Assembly (NCBI RefSeq): GCF_002312815.1
Contig: NZ_NKQJ01000004.1
Coordinates: 62,001-126,000, forward strand
Direction of reading: 5' to 3'
From: Agaribacterium haliotis
Lineage (GTDB): Bacteria > Pseudomonadota > Gammaproteobacteria > Pseudomonadales > Cellvibrionaceae
Length of the DNA: 64,000 bases
The position numbers and the translations under genes are program-made. Of the stretch, positions 17,290 to 26,741 are shown one piece after another; the stretch's first letter is position 1; the number at the start of each line of letters is the position of its first letter. A model generated the notes under the pieces. It saw nothing but the letters and a program-made list of their open reading frames with translations. It had not been told where the DNA came from and did no database searches.

Positions 17290-18528
17290 ATGCAAAATCA
17301 GCAATTAATAGCCCGAGAGCTCGGTGGCGGTGTTTGGCAGTGGGCCAGCCGTGACGCTGAGGGTCAGTGGCTCGAAGATGAGATAGCTACGGGTGATCGC
17401 GAAGCTTTGTTTGCCGCTCTGCCCGCGTCAAATACGCCGCTGAGCTTAGTCTTGCGCGGGCAACAAGTTGTGGCGACGCAGGTAGAGCTCGACAAAAAGC
17501 AGCTAAAGCATGCGGCCAAACTTATTCCGTATGAGCTTGAGGACAATTTAAGTGCGCCGGTAGACGACTTGCACTTTACCTTTAGTGCCCAAGCCGGCGA
17601 TAGAGTGTCGGTGCTCTATACCGACAGTCAGGCCTGTGCCGAGCGCTTTGATCAGTTTGATGAGCAGGGCTGCGATGTGCGCTCAGCGCTTCCCGATTAC
17701 CTGCTTTTGGCCCTGCCTGAACAGGGCATCACCCTGGTGCTGGAGCATGAGAGCCTGCTGGTTCGCTTGAGTAAAGACTGGGGTTTTGCGATCGAGCGCG
17801 AGCTTGCCCCAGTTTTGCTGTCGCGCCTGGCTGAGCACAGTGCGCTCGGAGAACAGGCCCCACACGTACTTCGCTTATTTGCTGCCGACGAAGATCAGCT
17901 CGAGTTGCTCAAGTCGTGGCTGCCCGATGGCTGGCAAATTATCGATCAAGACAGCTTTATCGGCAGCTTTTGGGATGCCATCGAATTTGACGAAGGTTTG
18001 CCCGCTCTAAATCTGCGCCGCGGCAGCTTTGCCCGCAAATTGCCGTTTGAGCGTTGGTGGTCCCTGTGGCGCAAGCCGGGCATTATTGTCGCTATCGCTT
18101 TTGTGTTGGCTCTGGTGGTCAATGTTGTTGCGTATTTTTCTGCCAAGGGCGAAGCCGAGCAGCTGCGCGAGCAGATCAATGCGGTATATCTCGACGCTGT
18201 GCCCAATGGGCGCCTCGGCGACGTCGAGCGCATGCTCGAAAGCAAGCTCTCTTCGGTCAAAAAAGTCTCGAATGACCCGAGCAATTTTGTATTTTTGCTC
18301 GACAAAGTGACAACCTTAATTGCCGGCGATAAAGACATCGAGCTGAGCAGCTTAAGTTATAACGGTGATCAACGCGCGTTACAGTTAACGATGAACTTCT
18401 CCAGCCTGGAAAAATTGGCCGATTTTCGCAATCAGTTGAGCGCGGTTGGTGTCGACAGCGATTCGCCTCGTACCACCTCGGTTGGCGATCAGTATCAGGC
18501 GCGTATGAAAGTGCGGGAGGCCCGCTAA
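17290..18528 (+). CDS. gspL: Type II secretion protein GspL
   Basis: GspL is a bitopic inner-membrane protein whose cytoplasmic actin-like domain recruits GspE. The 412-residue product has a long N-terminal cytoplasmic part (about 1-258, with LRGQQVVATQVELDKKQLKH and KLIPYELEDNL typical of GspL). One transmembrane helix lies at about 262-283 (IIVAIAFVLALVVNVV). A ferredoxin-like periplasmic domain follows (about 290-412). The stop overlaps gspM (TAATG). Confidence 0.95.
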   Translation: MQNQQLIARELGGGVWQWASRDAEGQWLEDEIATGDREALFAALPASNTPLSLVLRGQQVVATQVELDKKQLKHAAKLIPYELEDNLSAPVDDLHFTFSAQAGDRVSVLYTDSQACAERFDQFDEQGCDVRSALPDYLLLALPEQGITLVLEHESLLVRLSKDWGFAIERELAPVLLSRLAEHSALGEQAPHVLRLFAADEDQLELLKSWLPDGWQIIDQDSFIGSFWDAIEFDEGLPALNLRRGSFARKLPFERWWSLWRKPGIIVAIAFVLALVVNVVAYFSAKGEAEQLREQINAVYLDAVPNGRLGDVERMLESKLSSVKKVSNDPSNFVFLLDKVTTLIAGDKDIELSSLSYNGDQRALQLTMNFSSLEKLADFRNQLSAVGVDSDSPRTTSVGDQYQARMKVREAR

Positions 18529-19004
18529 TGGACGCTATTAAAACATGGTGGCAAGAGGCCTCCAGTCGCGACCAGATGGCTGTGATGGCGCTCGCTTTTG
18601 CACTGATTATTTTTGCTTTATTTAGTTATGTGCTGACGCCGGTGCAGAACATGGCCGACTCACAGATAGCCAGAGTTGAAGCCCAGCAGGCCGCTCTTGA
18701 GCGAGTTAAAACCCTGGCCGCGCAGTGGAAAAACCGCAAACAAAGCGGTGCGGCATCGAGCTCAGCGAGCGTCGAGAAAAAAGTCCAGGGCAGTTTTGCC
18801 AAGCACGGTTTGCGCCCCTCGGGTTTTGACGCGAGCGGTCGCAGCGGCATTCGTGTGCGTTTTGACGCAGTCGAATACGTCAAGCTTTTGGGCTGGCTGT
18901 ACGATCTTGAGTTGCAGCAGGGTATGAAAATGAAGGATATCAACCTCGCCGCGAGCAGCGATGTTGGCCGAGTGTCCGCGAGCATATTGATACAGAAAAA
19001 ATAA
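18528..19004 (+). CDS. gspM: Type II secretion protein GspM
   Basis: A 158-residue inner-membrane protein with the typical GspM layout: a short cytoplasmic start containing WWQEASSRDQMAVMALAFAL, one transmembrane helix (about 17-38), a coiled-coil linker (SQIARVEAQQAALERVKTLA) and a small periplasmic ferredoxin-like domain ending in SASILIQKK. GspM forms a complex with GspL and stabilises it. ATG 18528 overlaps the gspL stop by one base. Confidence 0.93.
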   Translation: MDAIKTWWQEASSRDQMAVMALAFALIIFALFSYVLTPVQNMADSQIARVEAQQAALERVKTLAAQWKNRKQSGAASSSASVEKKVQGSFAKHGLRPSGFDASGRSGIRVRFDAVEYVKLLGWLYDLELQQGMKMKDINLAASSDVGRVSASILIQKK

Positions 19005-19015
19005 ACGCCAAAGCA

Positions 19016-19780
19016 ATGAATTACAAAAACATCTTAAAGTTGCCGTTGGCACTGTTTCTCGTGCTGTATTTTCTCTACCTCGTGGTTTCGTCGGCACCCG
19101 CCGCATGGGCCGCATGGGCCGCGCACAAAGCCGTACCTAACTTGTGGTTAAATTCGGTCGAGGGTTCACTGTGGTCGGGCAAGGCGCAATCGGCTCAGGT
19201 GGATATAGGCCCTGAAAGTTTTGCTCTCGGCGCCCTCAACTGGCAGCTCAACCCCTGGACGCTGCTTATCCTCAAGCCCTGCGTCGATTTCAGCGCAAGC
19301 CTGCCAAATCAACAGCTCAGCGGTTCGGTTTGTCACGGCCTCGGTGGGACGACGGAGCTCAGCGATCTAAATATCGACCTGCCGCTCAGCGTAATCAAAG
19401 CTATTTTGCCTATGCCGGCTTCTGGCTCAGTGTCTGTGCAAGTGCTGAAGGCCAAGTTTGATAAGCAGCTGCACGTAGAGCAGCTCGCTGCGCGCGGCAG
19501 TTGGCAAAAAGCCAAAGTGCACAACGGCGAGACGTGGATGAGTTTTGGTAGCTTTGCCGCCAATGCTGAAGCTGATGGCCAAGGCGGCGTCAGTGCAAAA
19601 ATCTTTGATCTTGAAGGGCCCTATAAAAGTGACTTCACTGCGTCGTGGGCGATGGGCAAAGACGCAAGTATTGCCGGTACGGTTGCGCCGCAAAACGGAG
19701 CTGACCAGGTGATTATTCAGGGCCTGCAGATCCTCGGTGAAGATCTTGGCGACGGCTCATATAGGGTTCAGTGGCCCTAG
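19016..19780 (+). CDS. gspN: Type II secretion protein GspN
   Basis: The 254-residue protein has an N-terminal membrane anchor (about 8-27, LPLALFLVLYFLYLVVSS) and then a periplasmic domain with the family-like start VEGSLWSGKAQSAQV and ALNWQLNPWTLLILKPCVDF. GspN is present in only some type II systems and its role is not well defined. It closes the operon; 139 bases then separate it from the chosen apbE start. A tandem AWAAWAAHK suggests a small local duplication. Confidence 0.9.
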   Translation: MNYKNILKLPLALFLVLYFLYLVVSSAPAAWAAWAAHKAVPNLWLNSVEGSLWSGKAQSAQVDIGPESFALGALNWQLNPWTLLILKPCVDFSASLPNQQLSGSVCHGLGGTTELSDLNIDLPLSVIKAILPMPASGSVSVQVLKAKFDKQLHVEQLAARGSWQKAKVHNGETWMSFGSFAANAEADGQGGVSAKIFDLEGPYKSDFTASWAMGKDASIAGTVAPQNGADQVIIQGLQILGEDLGDGSYRVQWP

Positions 19781-19919
19781 TTAGATGCCGTTTGAAAAGC
19801 TTTTGTTTGCAGCTTTTGGCTCAGCTCCTATAACAAAACAACAAGCCCACATTGCGCATTAATACATCCCATTGATGCGTCGGCTATTAGATCGGCAATA
19901 CTACGAGAGGTGCCCTGGT

Positions 19920-20921
19920 TTGAAGCGCAGTGCTAAAGCATATTGCGGTCTGTTTGTTGTTTCTGTGCTGTTTTATTGCGCCGCGGTGCGAGCCGAGTGG
20001 CACAGCGAAAGCCAAGGAATTATGGGCACTGAGGTCAGCGTCACACTTTGGCACAAAGATAGCGCTGTGGCCAAGCAGGCAATCGCTGCGGTCATGCAAG
20101 AAATGCAGCGTATCGATGCTCAGTTCTCCCCTTACAAAAAAGACAGTGAACTCGCCCAACTTAATCGTCAGGCGGCCAGCAAGGCACAGCCAATTAGCGA
20201 CGAGCTTGCGCTGCTAGTTGAAAAAAGTTTGGCGATTAGCGAACTAAGTGGTGGCGCCTTTGATTTGACCTTTGCCACACTTGCGCAGTATTACGATTAT
20301 CGGCAAGCGCAAAAACCCAGCGAAGCGCAAATCGCCGAGTTAAAAAAACATATTAATTATCGTTTGCTCAAGTTTGACGCCAGTCAACCGAGCCTGTTTT
20401 ACGCCCACCCAAAACTAAAAATTGATCTCGGTGGTATCGCCAAAGGCCATGCGGTTGATCGCTCTGTGGCTATACTTCAAAAGCTTGGCATAAAGCATGC
20501 CTCTGTAAGCGCCGGGGGTGACAGTCGTTTGCTTGGAGACAGGCGCGGGCGGCCATGGATAGTTGGTATCAAACACCCTCGGCAGCGGCCTGAAGAGCGG
20601 GAAGCTGTGTTGAAGTTGCCTCTGGAAAATTTAGCTATTTCCACCTCTGGTGATTACGAGCGCTTCTTTATCGATGAGCAAAGTGGTGAGCGAATTCACC
20701 ACATTATCAATCCGCGAACAGGCAAGAGTGCTGCGCAATTGATGAGCGTTACGATCATTGGAGAGCGCGGCCTGGATACAGACCCGCTGTCGACAGCGGT
20801 GTTTATTCTCGGTGTCGATAAAGGCCTTGCGCTGATCAACGATCTCACCGGCTTTGACGCAATCATCATTGATGCCAACGGTAAAGTTCACTTTAGTGAA
20901 GGCCTGATGGAAGCCGAATAA
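19920..20921 (+). CDS. apbE: FAD:protein FMN transferase ApbE
   Basis: ApbE attaches FMN from FAD to a threonine of periplasmic or membrane flavoproteins. Diagnostic segments are GTEVSVTLW near the start, KIDLGGIAKGHAVD, LAISTSGDYERFF, HHIINPRTGKSA and DTDPLSTAVFILG, the last containing the metal-binding Asp/Thr region. TTG 19920 is chosen because GAGAGG lies nine bases upstream and it gives a clean signal peptide (KRSAKAYCGLFVVSVLFYCAAVRA, split for reading: KRSAKAYCGL then FVVSVLF then YCAAVRA). The open frame extends upstream to 19872. No Nqr or Rnf substrate genes are nearby. Confidence 0.93.
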   Translation: MKRSAKAYCGLFVVSVLFYCAAVRAEWHSESQGIMGTEVSVTLWHKDSAVAKQAIAAVMQEMQRIDAQFSPYKKDSELAQLNRQAASKAQPISDELALLVEKSLAISELSGGAFDLTFATLAQYYDYRQAQKPSEAQIAELKKHINYRLLKFDASQPSLFYAHPKLKIDLGGIAKGHAVDRSVAILQKLGIKHASVSAGGDSRLLGDRRGRPWIVGIKHPRQRPEEREAVLKLPLENLAISTSGDYERFFIDEQSGERIHHIINPRTGKSAAQLMSVTIIGERGLDTDPLSTAVFILGVDKGLALINDLTGFDAIIIDANGKVHFSEGLMEAE

Positions 20922-21040
20922 CATGAATTGAGCTGGCCAGTTTGTGTCGCGATGCACATCTGCTCAGCGCAAACTCGGTATACACTTGCGCCCGTATTGC
21001 AGGCGGGCTCTGGTTAGCTGCGCAGAGATTGGAGAAAGCT
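20922..21040 (+). promoter_or_regulatory. Leader region of the Glt-like operon with inverted repeat
   Basis: The 119 bases between apbE and the next chosen start hold a perfect GCGCAA/TTGCGC inverted repeat at 20967-20972 and 20986-20991, enclosing a TATACA sequence at 20979-20984 that resembles a -10 element. No convincing -35 is present at standard spacing. This could be an activator- or repressor-controlled promoter; that is inference. Confidence 0.35.
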
Positions 21041-21754
21041 TTGAAGCGTCAAAAATTGTCATTTTTTGTCATTACGCTAGGTTTAATTTTGACCTGGCAG
21101 CCCCTTTCGGCAGAAGAAGCCGAAGCACAGCTGCACCCTGAGAGCTCAGATTCAAGCGCGCAAAACGAAGTCAAAATGCCCCGCATCGCCGCTGACGATG
21201 AATTAATGTTTGAAGCTAGTGATGGCGCTGCTGAAACAAACAGTGCCAGTGAAGCGGCTCAAAGTGAGCCTGTGCAAGCTGCAGAGGCCGAGCCGACAGC
21301 TGTTCCCGATAACCTTTCCGCTGAAGTTGAAGACCTAAAGCGCGCGACACTGCAGTTAAATCGCGACCTTCTCATTTTGGAAGAAGAGCTCTTATTCCCT
21401 GCTAACACACAGATCGCAGTATTTTTGTCTCTCGATCTCGGCGAGTATTTCCGCCTCGATGCAGTTAAATTAAAAATTGACGATACCCTGGTTGCCAGCC
21501 ATCTCTATACCGAGCGTCAAAACTCCGCCCTTGAGCGCGGCGGCATTCAGCGCCTTTACGTAGGTAATCTTAAAAACGGCGAGCACGAGCTCACCGCCAT
21601 TTTCACCGGCATGGGGCCCGACCAGCGCGAGTATAAGCGCGGAGCAACACTGACCCTGGTTAAGGATGACGACCCGAAGATGATTGAGATCAGGGTTTAC
21701 GACTCGTCAGCCAATATGCAGCCGGAGTTTGATTTCAAAGAATGGGAGCTCTAA
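21041..21754 (+). CDS. Exported coiled-coil protein, first gene of the Glt-like operon
   Basis: About 237 residues. The start is taken as TTG 21041, with GGAGA eight bases upstream, because it yields a signal peptide (KRQKLSFFVITLGLILTW, probable cleavage after PLSA at residue 24). The open frame itself reaches back to 20942. After an acidic, low-complexity stretch (about 25-95) come a short coiled coil (VEDLKRATLQLNRDLLILEE) and a compact domain with FLSLDLGEYFRLDAVKLKID and NLKNGEHELTAIFTGMGPD, which looks like an immunoglobulin-like beta fold. I do not recognise a named family. Its stop overlaps the next gene by 13 bases. Confidence 0.75.
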   Translation: MKRQKLSFFVITLGLILTWQPLSAEEAEAQLHPESSDSSAQNEVKMPRIAADDELMFEASDGAAETNSASEAAQSEPVQAAEAEPTAVPDNLSAEVEDLKRATLQLNRDLLILEEELLFPANTQIAVFLSLDLGEYFRLDAVKLKIDDTLVASHLYTERQNSALERGGIQRLYVGNLKNGEHELTAIFTGMGPDQREYKRGATLTLVKDDDPKMIEIRVYDSSANMQPEFDFKEWEL

Positions 21755-23841
21755 TCCCCCGCACAATTGCCCGCTTGGCGCTCGGCGCTGTTCTGGCAAG
21801 TTCTACAGTAAGCTATGCGCGAGAAGAGCCACTGACAGCTGTGGCCGACTTGCGCTATGGCGTCGCGCTGTACCACTACCACCTCGATGACTATATGGCC
21901 GCGCTGTCTGAGCTGCTTGTGGCCGAGAAAAAAGGTGGTATAGGTGGCCACGGTGATAACCCCAAAATTATGGAAGCCGGCCTGGCTATGGGTTATCACA
22001 TGGAGGGTTACGCCAGCGAGCTGTTTAACGAAGTGCTCGATGAAGATATCTCCGACGAAGTGCGCAACGCTGCGTGGTTTTATCTGGCACGCATCCGTTA
22101 CAACCTCAGTGACTGGAGCGGCAGTAGTGAGGCTATCGCCCAGCTCGATAAAGAGCTCGACGCGTTTGTCAGAGACGACGTCAATGCGCTGCGAGTGAAT
22201 TTACTGTTGCAAGAAGGCGATGCCGAAGCGGCAAACAGACTTCTGCAAAAAAGTAAGTTAGACAAGCGCTGGTTGCCGTATTTCTGGTTCAACCTCGGTT
22301 CTGCCTTGGCTCGAGAAGGCAGCTATCGCCGTGCAGCGGGCTTTTTTGAAAATTTAGCGCGAGACAAATACGCCGAAGAGCAGTACCGCGCGCTTTACGA
22401 CAAAGCTATGACCGCCGCCGGTTATTGCTACATTTTCCTCGAAGAATACGAAGCGGCCGCCGAGCGCTTTTTGAAAGTGCGCCTGACAAGCACGCTGGCC
22501 AATCGCGCGATGCTCGGTTACGGCTGGGCAACCATTGAGCTCGGCCAGTACAGCGAAACCTTGAAGGCCTGGACCCATCTCAGTAACAGCGCCCTGATTG
22601 ATGAAAACAATCAGGAGGCGATGATCGCTGTGCCCTATGTCTACGAGCAGATAGGCAATACGGTTAAAGCGCTTGAAGCTTATGAAAAGGCCTCGGAAAG
22701 TTTTACCCGCGAGATTCGCAAAATCGAAGAGGTGCGAGTCAGTCTCGATGCGGATGAAATGCTTACCGCATTAAACGTTGGCCCGGGTGAAGAGCTCGAT
22801 TGGCTGCGCTTGGCCGAAGAACAAAACCTGTCGCCGAATCTGACTTACCTGATTCGCATGTTTGCGCGCGCCGAGTTTCAGACCAGTGTGATGCAATTAA
22901 GGGATCTGCTTTATTTAAAAAGGCATCTCAATGACTGGCACGCAAAGCTCGACTTTTATTTATCTATGTTGGCCGCTCGCGAACAGAAGCGCGGGGCCCG
23001 TGTTCGCCAAGCTGAACTCGAGCAGCAACAGCAAAACTATAGCCGTTTACGCCAGAGCCACGCGGATTTAGAACGCATTGTTTCAGCAATAAAAACAGAG
23101 CAAAACTGGCAGGCGCTAGCGAACGATGACGAAAAAGCATTGTTTGAGCGCGTAGAGCGCGGCCAGCAACGCGTAGAACTGTTGCGCGAAGAGGATCCGT
23201 TTGTCGACGAATACGATGAAGCACTTCGCCGCTATCGCGGCCTGTTGCTGTGGCAGGCAAGTGAGCAGTTCTCCGAGCGCTATTGGCAGCTTGAAAAAGC
23301 ACTGCTGCAAGCTGAAGCTCAGCTTGTTGAAGCGCAACAAAAAGAGAAAAGTGTTCAAGAGTTGTTAAACAGCGCTGCCGACCTGCAGCCCAAACAGTTG
23401 GGTTTAGTTTCGGGGCAAAAAGACATTGCCGCGCTTATTGCTCGCATTGATTCAACTATTGTCAAAGCTGAAGAGGCTCTGCGTGAAGATATTCACGCTG
23501 AGTTAGCGCTGCAGCAAGAGCGCCTTTCTAACTATCTGGCAATGAGTGAGCTCAGTATTGCTCGTGTTCACGACGCCGCACTTCAGCAGCAGATGAAGCT
23601 TGATCTGGAGGCAAATGAACGAGAACAGCAGCGCCTGAAAGACGAGAACAAAACTAAGAAAGTATCGCGGCAACCTGCGTTATTGGCCGCGCCGACTTTA
23701 ACTAAAAAGTCGCTGGCTGAGGAGGCCGACGCCGAGCCGAAGCTTGAACAAGCCGCTGAGGCAGCTGATACAACTGAGAGTGAAGCCACTGAGGCCGCGC
23801 GCGATGTCGACAGTAGTGATGACAAGGAGCAAAGCCAATGA
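21742..23841 (+). CDS. Large exported TPR/coiled-coil protein
   Basis: A 699-residue protein with an N-terminal signal peptide (possible cleavage after SYA at residue 26). It continues with tetratricopeptide-like helical hairpins over about 30-330 (for example DLRYGVALYHYHLDDYMAAL, YRRAAGFFENLARDKYAEE and LEEYEAAAERFLKVRLTS). A long Gln/Glu-rich coiled coil spans about 410-640, followed by an acidic Ala-rich tail. A periplasmic scaffold role is likely. ATG 21742 lies inside the previous gene and its stop overlaps the next start (ATGA). It resembles TPR proteins of the Agl-Glt machinery in layout; orthology is not proven. Confidence 0.8.
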   Translation: MGALIPRTIARLALGAVLASSTVSYAREEPLTAVADLRYGVALYHYHLDDYMAALSELLVAEKKGGIGGHGDNPKIMEAGLAMGYHMEGYASELFNEVLDEDISDEVRNAAWFYLARIRYNLSDWSGSSEAIAQLDKELDAFVRDDVNALRVNLLLQEGDAEAANRLLQKSKLDKRWLPYFWFNLGSALAREGSYRRAAGFFENLARDKYAEEQYRALYDKAMTAAGYCYIFLEEYEAAAERFLKVRLTSTLANRAMLGYGWATIELGQYSETLKAWTHLSNSALIDENNQEAMIAVPYVYEQIGNTVKALEAYEKASESFTREIRKIEEVRVSLDADEMLTALNVGPGEELDWLRLAEEQNLSPNLTYLIRMFARAEFQTSVMQLRDLLYLKRHLNDWHAKLDFYLSMLAAREQKRGARVRQAELEQQQQNYSRLRQSHADLERIVSAIKTEQNWQALANDDEKALFERVERGQQRVELLREEDPFVDEYDEALRRYRGLLLWQASEQFSERYWQLEKALLQAEAQLVEAQQKEKSVQELLNSAADLQPKQLGLVSGQKDIAALIARIDSTIVKAEEALREDIHAELALQQERLSNYLAMSELSIARVHDAALQQQMKLDLEANEREQQRLKDENKTKKVSRQPALLAAPTLTKKSLAEEADAEPKLEQAAEAADTTESEATEAARDVDSSDDKEQSQ

Positions 23842-26741
23842 TGTGCTCCCGTTTGTTATTAGCTGTGGCTCTGGGCTCAACCGTGCTCAGCTCGTGCGCG
23901 TTTTTTGACCGCAGTGCCCACTACAGTAAAACCTTGGCGGATCTACCCGAGCCGCCGCGCTACGTCGCCAACTTAGACCCAGACCCGCTGCCGCCGGCGA
24001 CACTGGATCAGATCGAAGACAGTTATCGCGGAGCGCTTGAAGCGGCAACAGACCCCGACGTACGCCACAAAATTCTGATTCGCCTGGCTGATATTGAAAT
24101 GGCGCGCAGTGAAGATCGCCAGTTTGATGCGGTCGAAGAGCAGCGTTTCTTTGACGAAGCCATTGCCATGTATCAGGAATTACTGGTCTTGAACAAAGAG
24201 CGCGAAGACGAAGAAGGTATTCCAGAGAATCAGCGTTTGATGTACCAGTTGTCCAAGGCTTACGCTTTGGATGGTCGTATAGAAGAAAGTAACGCTGTGC
24301 TCAAACAGCTTGTTGCTGAGCACCCGGACTCGCCCTACGCTGCAGAAGCTGATTTTCGTCGTGCGGAGACGGCTTTTGTCGACTCTCAGTACGAGTTAGC
24401 CGAAGAGCTTTATACTAAAGTGATTGAGGCTGGCGACAGCACGCCATTTTATATTAACGCTGTTTATATGCAGGGTTGGAGTCGCTTTAAACGCAGCCGT
24501 TATCGCGCTGCGATTGCGCCATTTACCGAAGTGCTCGATCGAACTCTGGTGGCAGACAGCAACTGGGATGAATTGCGCAGCAGTCAAAAAAATCTCGCTC
24601 AAGATACTTTGCGTATTAGCAGCATCGTATTTTCTTATCTCGACGGCGCTAAGACCATCGACGAGGTTTATTCACAAGACGGCCTTGGCGAGCGCCACTA
24701 CCAATATTTGTTGTACGCAAACCTCGGCGAGCTCTACTACGAAAAAGAGCGCTACAAAGACAGTGCCGATGCCTATCTGGCCTACGTGACGCGTTTTCCA
24801 AATACCGAGCACAGCCCGGCGTTTGCAGTGAAGGCAACAGAAGTCTATGAGCTAAGCGGTTTCCCCAGCTTAGTTCTGCCGGCGAAAGAGAGTTTTGTAA
24901 AACAGTACGGTGCTCACAGCGCCTATTGGGCCGGAAGTGATGAGGCCAGACAGCAGGCCTTGTCTCCATACTTAAAACAGTATCTGCGCGAACTCTCTAG
25001 TTTTTATCACGCGGAAGCCCAAGCGCTTGACGATGCCCGCGCAGTCTATGAACAAGCGCTTGCGCTCGGTAAAAAACCAAAGCGCCAGCCAGATGCGAGC
25101 GAAGCTGAATATCTGCGTGCAGCTGAACTTTACGGCGAATATGTCTTTACCTTCCCGGATGATCAAGCCACACCAGAGATGAGTTATCTGCAGGCCGAGG
25201 CCTATTATTCGGCCGGTAAACTGGCTGAGGCGGTAGCGGTTTATGACAAGGTAGCTTTTGACTACGTCGATGAAAAATTTGGTGCCGACGCGGCCTACAA
25301 CGCTGTGGTCATTCTTGGCGAGCTGGTTGATGCAAGTGCCGATGCCCAGGATGAACAGGCGCTAGCTCAGCATCAGCTCTGGCAAGAGCAGCAAATCAGT
25401 ACCGCAATTAGCCTTGCCGACTACTACGCAAATGACGAGCGCGCAGTTCCGGTGTTAACGCACGCGGCGGAAGATTTATTTGCCGAGCAGCAATATCAGC
25501 GCGCGATAGAAATAGCTACACGTTTAGTTGAGTGGCAGCCGAGCCCCAGTGTCGAGCAGCAGAAAACAGCTTGGTTGGTGTTGGCGCACAGCCAGTTTGA
25601 CCTCGAGCTATACCCCGAAGCCGAGCAAGCCTATCGACAGTTGCTCGCGCGCCTCGGGCCTGAGGACAAGCAGCGCCCAGAAGTGCAAGAACGCATCGGC
25701 GCAAGTATGTACAAGCAGAGTGAGAGCGACATGCTTGAAGGGCCGAGCTTGCTTGCCGTTGAGCGCCTGTTGGCTATTGGTGAAATCGCTCCGGGCAGCG
25801 ATGTTGCGCGCATTGCACACTACGATGCGGCCAATACCCTTATTGAGCTCGGCGAGTGGGATAGGGCAGAAGCTGAGCTCGATCGCTTTAAATACAACTA
25901 TCCACAAGATGAGCTGACAAAAAATTTACCTGCCAAGCAGCTGGTTGTTTATCAAGAAACGGAGCAGTGGGCAAAAGCGGCCGCAGTCCTGGCCGGCATG
26001 GCGCAAAGTGGCGATCCCGAGCAAAAACGCACGTCGACCTACCTTGCGGCAGAACTGTACGAGCGCGCCGGTGACAAGAAAAAAGCGATTACCTATTACC
26101 GCAATTATGCCCACGATTATCCCGAGCCCTTTGATATTGCCACCGAAGCTCGCTTTAAGCTTTCCGAGCTTTATCTCGAAGCCGGTGATGAATACCGTCG
26201 AGATTACTGGTTAAAAGCTCTAATTGTTGAAGACCAGCGCGCCGGGTCTTTGCGTACCGCTCGCTCCAAGTCCTTGGCTGCGATGGCCAGCGCAAAGTTT
26301 GCCGACGATGATTTTGAACGCTTTAAATCAATTAAGCTGAATCTGCCGATTAAAAAGAGCATGAAAAATAAAAAGGCAGCGATGGACTCGGCGCTTGAAC
26401 GTTACAAAGGCGTGCGCGAATACGGTATCGCCGACTATACCAGCGAAGCCAATCACCGCATTGCTGAGCTCTACGCAATTTTAAGTGCGGACTTAATGGA
26501 GAGTCAGCGGCCCAACGGCCTCGATGCGCTGGCCATGGAGCAGTACGAAATTCTTCTCGAAGAGCAGGCTTTCCCGTTTGAGGAAAAAGCCATTGGCATT
26601 TACGAATCCAACGCCGAACTCGCTCAACAAGGTGTTTACGACAACTGGGTTAAGGAGTCGTTTGCGGCGCTGGCAGCTTTACTTCCCGCGCGCTGGGGTA
26701 AAACAGAAAAACAAGTGGAGCTGAGCGATGAGCTGTTTTAA
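23838..26741 (+). CDS. Very large TPR-repeat lipoprotein
   Basis: A 967-residue protein with a lipoprotein signal (VLSSC, lipidated Cys20, followed by Ala, so outer-membrane sorting is expected). Nearly the whole mature chain is alpha-helical repeats of TPR type, for example ESNAVLKQLVAEHPDSPYAA, YKDSADAYLAYVTRFPNTEH and AGKLAEAVAVYDKVAFDYVD. The hairpins resemble BamD and YbgF/CpoB-type repeats. It probably forms an extended arm anchored in the outer membrane. It is translationally coupled on both sides (ATGA overlap upstream, 14-base overlap downstream). It fits the TPR lipoprotein class of Glt-like machines. Confidence 0.82.
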   Translation: MMCSRLLLAVALGSTVLSSCAFFDRSAHYSKTLADLPEPPRYVANLDPDPLPPATLDQIEDSYRGALEAATDPDVRHKILIRLADIEMARSEDRQFDAVEEQRFFDEAIAMYQELLVLNKEREDEEGIPENQRLMYQLSKAYALDGRIEESNAVLKQLVAEHPDSPYAAEADFRRAETAFVDSQYELAEELYTKVIEAGDSTPFYINAVYMQGWSRFKRSRYRAAIAPFTEVLDRTLVADSNWDELRSSQKNLAQDTLRISSIVFSYLDGAKTIDEVYSQDGLGERHYQYLLYANLGELYYEKERYKDSADAYLAYVTRFPNTEHSPAFAVKATEVYELSGFPSLVLPAKESFVKQYGAHSAYWAGSDEARQQALSPYLKQYLRELSSFYHAEAQALDDARAVYEQALALGKKPKRQPDASEAEYLRAAELYGEYVFTFPDDQATPEMSYLQAEAYYSAGKLAEAVAVYDKVAFDYVDEKFGADAAYNAVVILGELVDASADAQDEQALAQHQLWQEQQISTAISLADYYANDERAVPVLTHAAEDLFAEQQYQRAIEIATRLVEWQPSPSVEQQKTAWLVLAHSQFDLELYPEAEQAYRQLLARLGPEDKQRPEVQERIGASMYKQSESDMLEGPSLLAVERLLAIGEIAPGSDVARIAHYDAANTLIELGEWDRAEAELDRFKYNYPQDELTKNLPAKQLVVYQETEQWAKAAAVLAGMAQSGDPEQKRTSTYLAAELYERAGDKKKAITYYRNYAHDYPEPFDIATEARFKLSELYLEAGDEYRRDYWLKALIVEDQRAGSLRTARSKSLAAMASAKFADDDFERFKSIKLNLPIKKSMKNKKAAMDSALERYKGVREYGIADYTSEANHRIAELYAILSADLMESQRPNGLDALAMEQYEILLEEQAFPFEEKAIGIYESNAELAQQGVYDNWVKESFAALAALLPARWGKTEKQVELSDELF

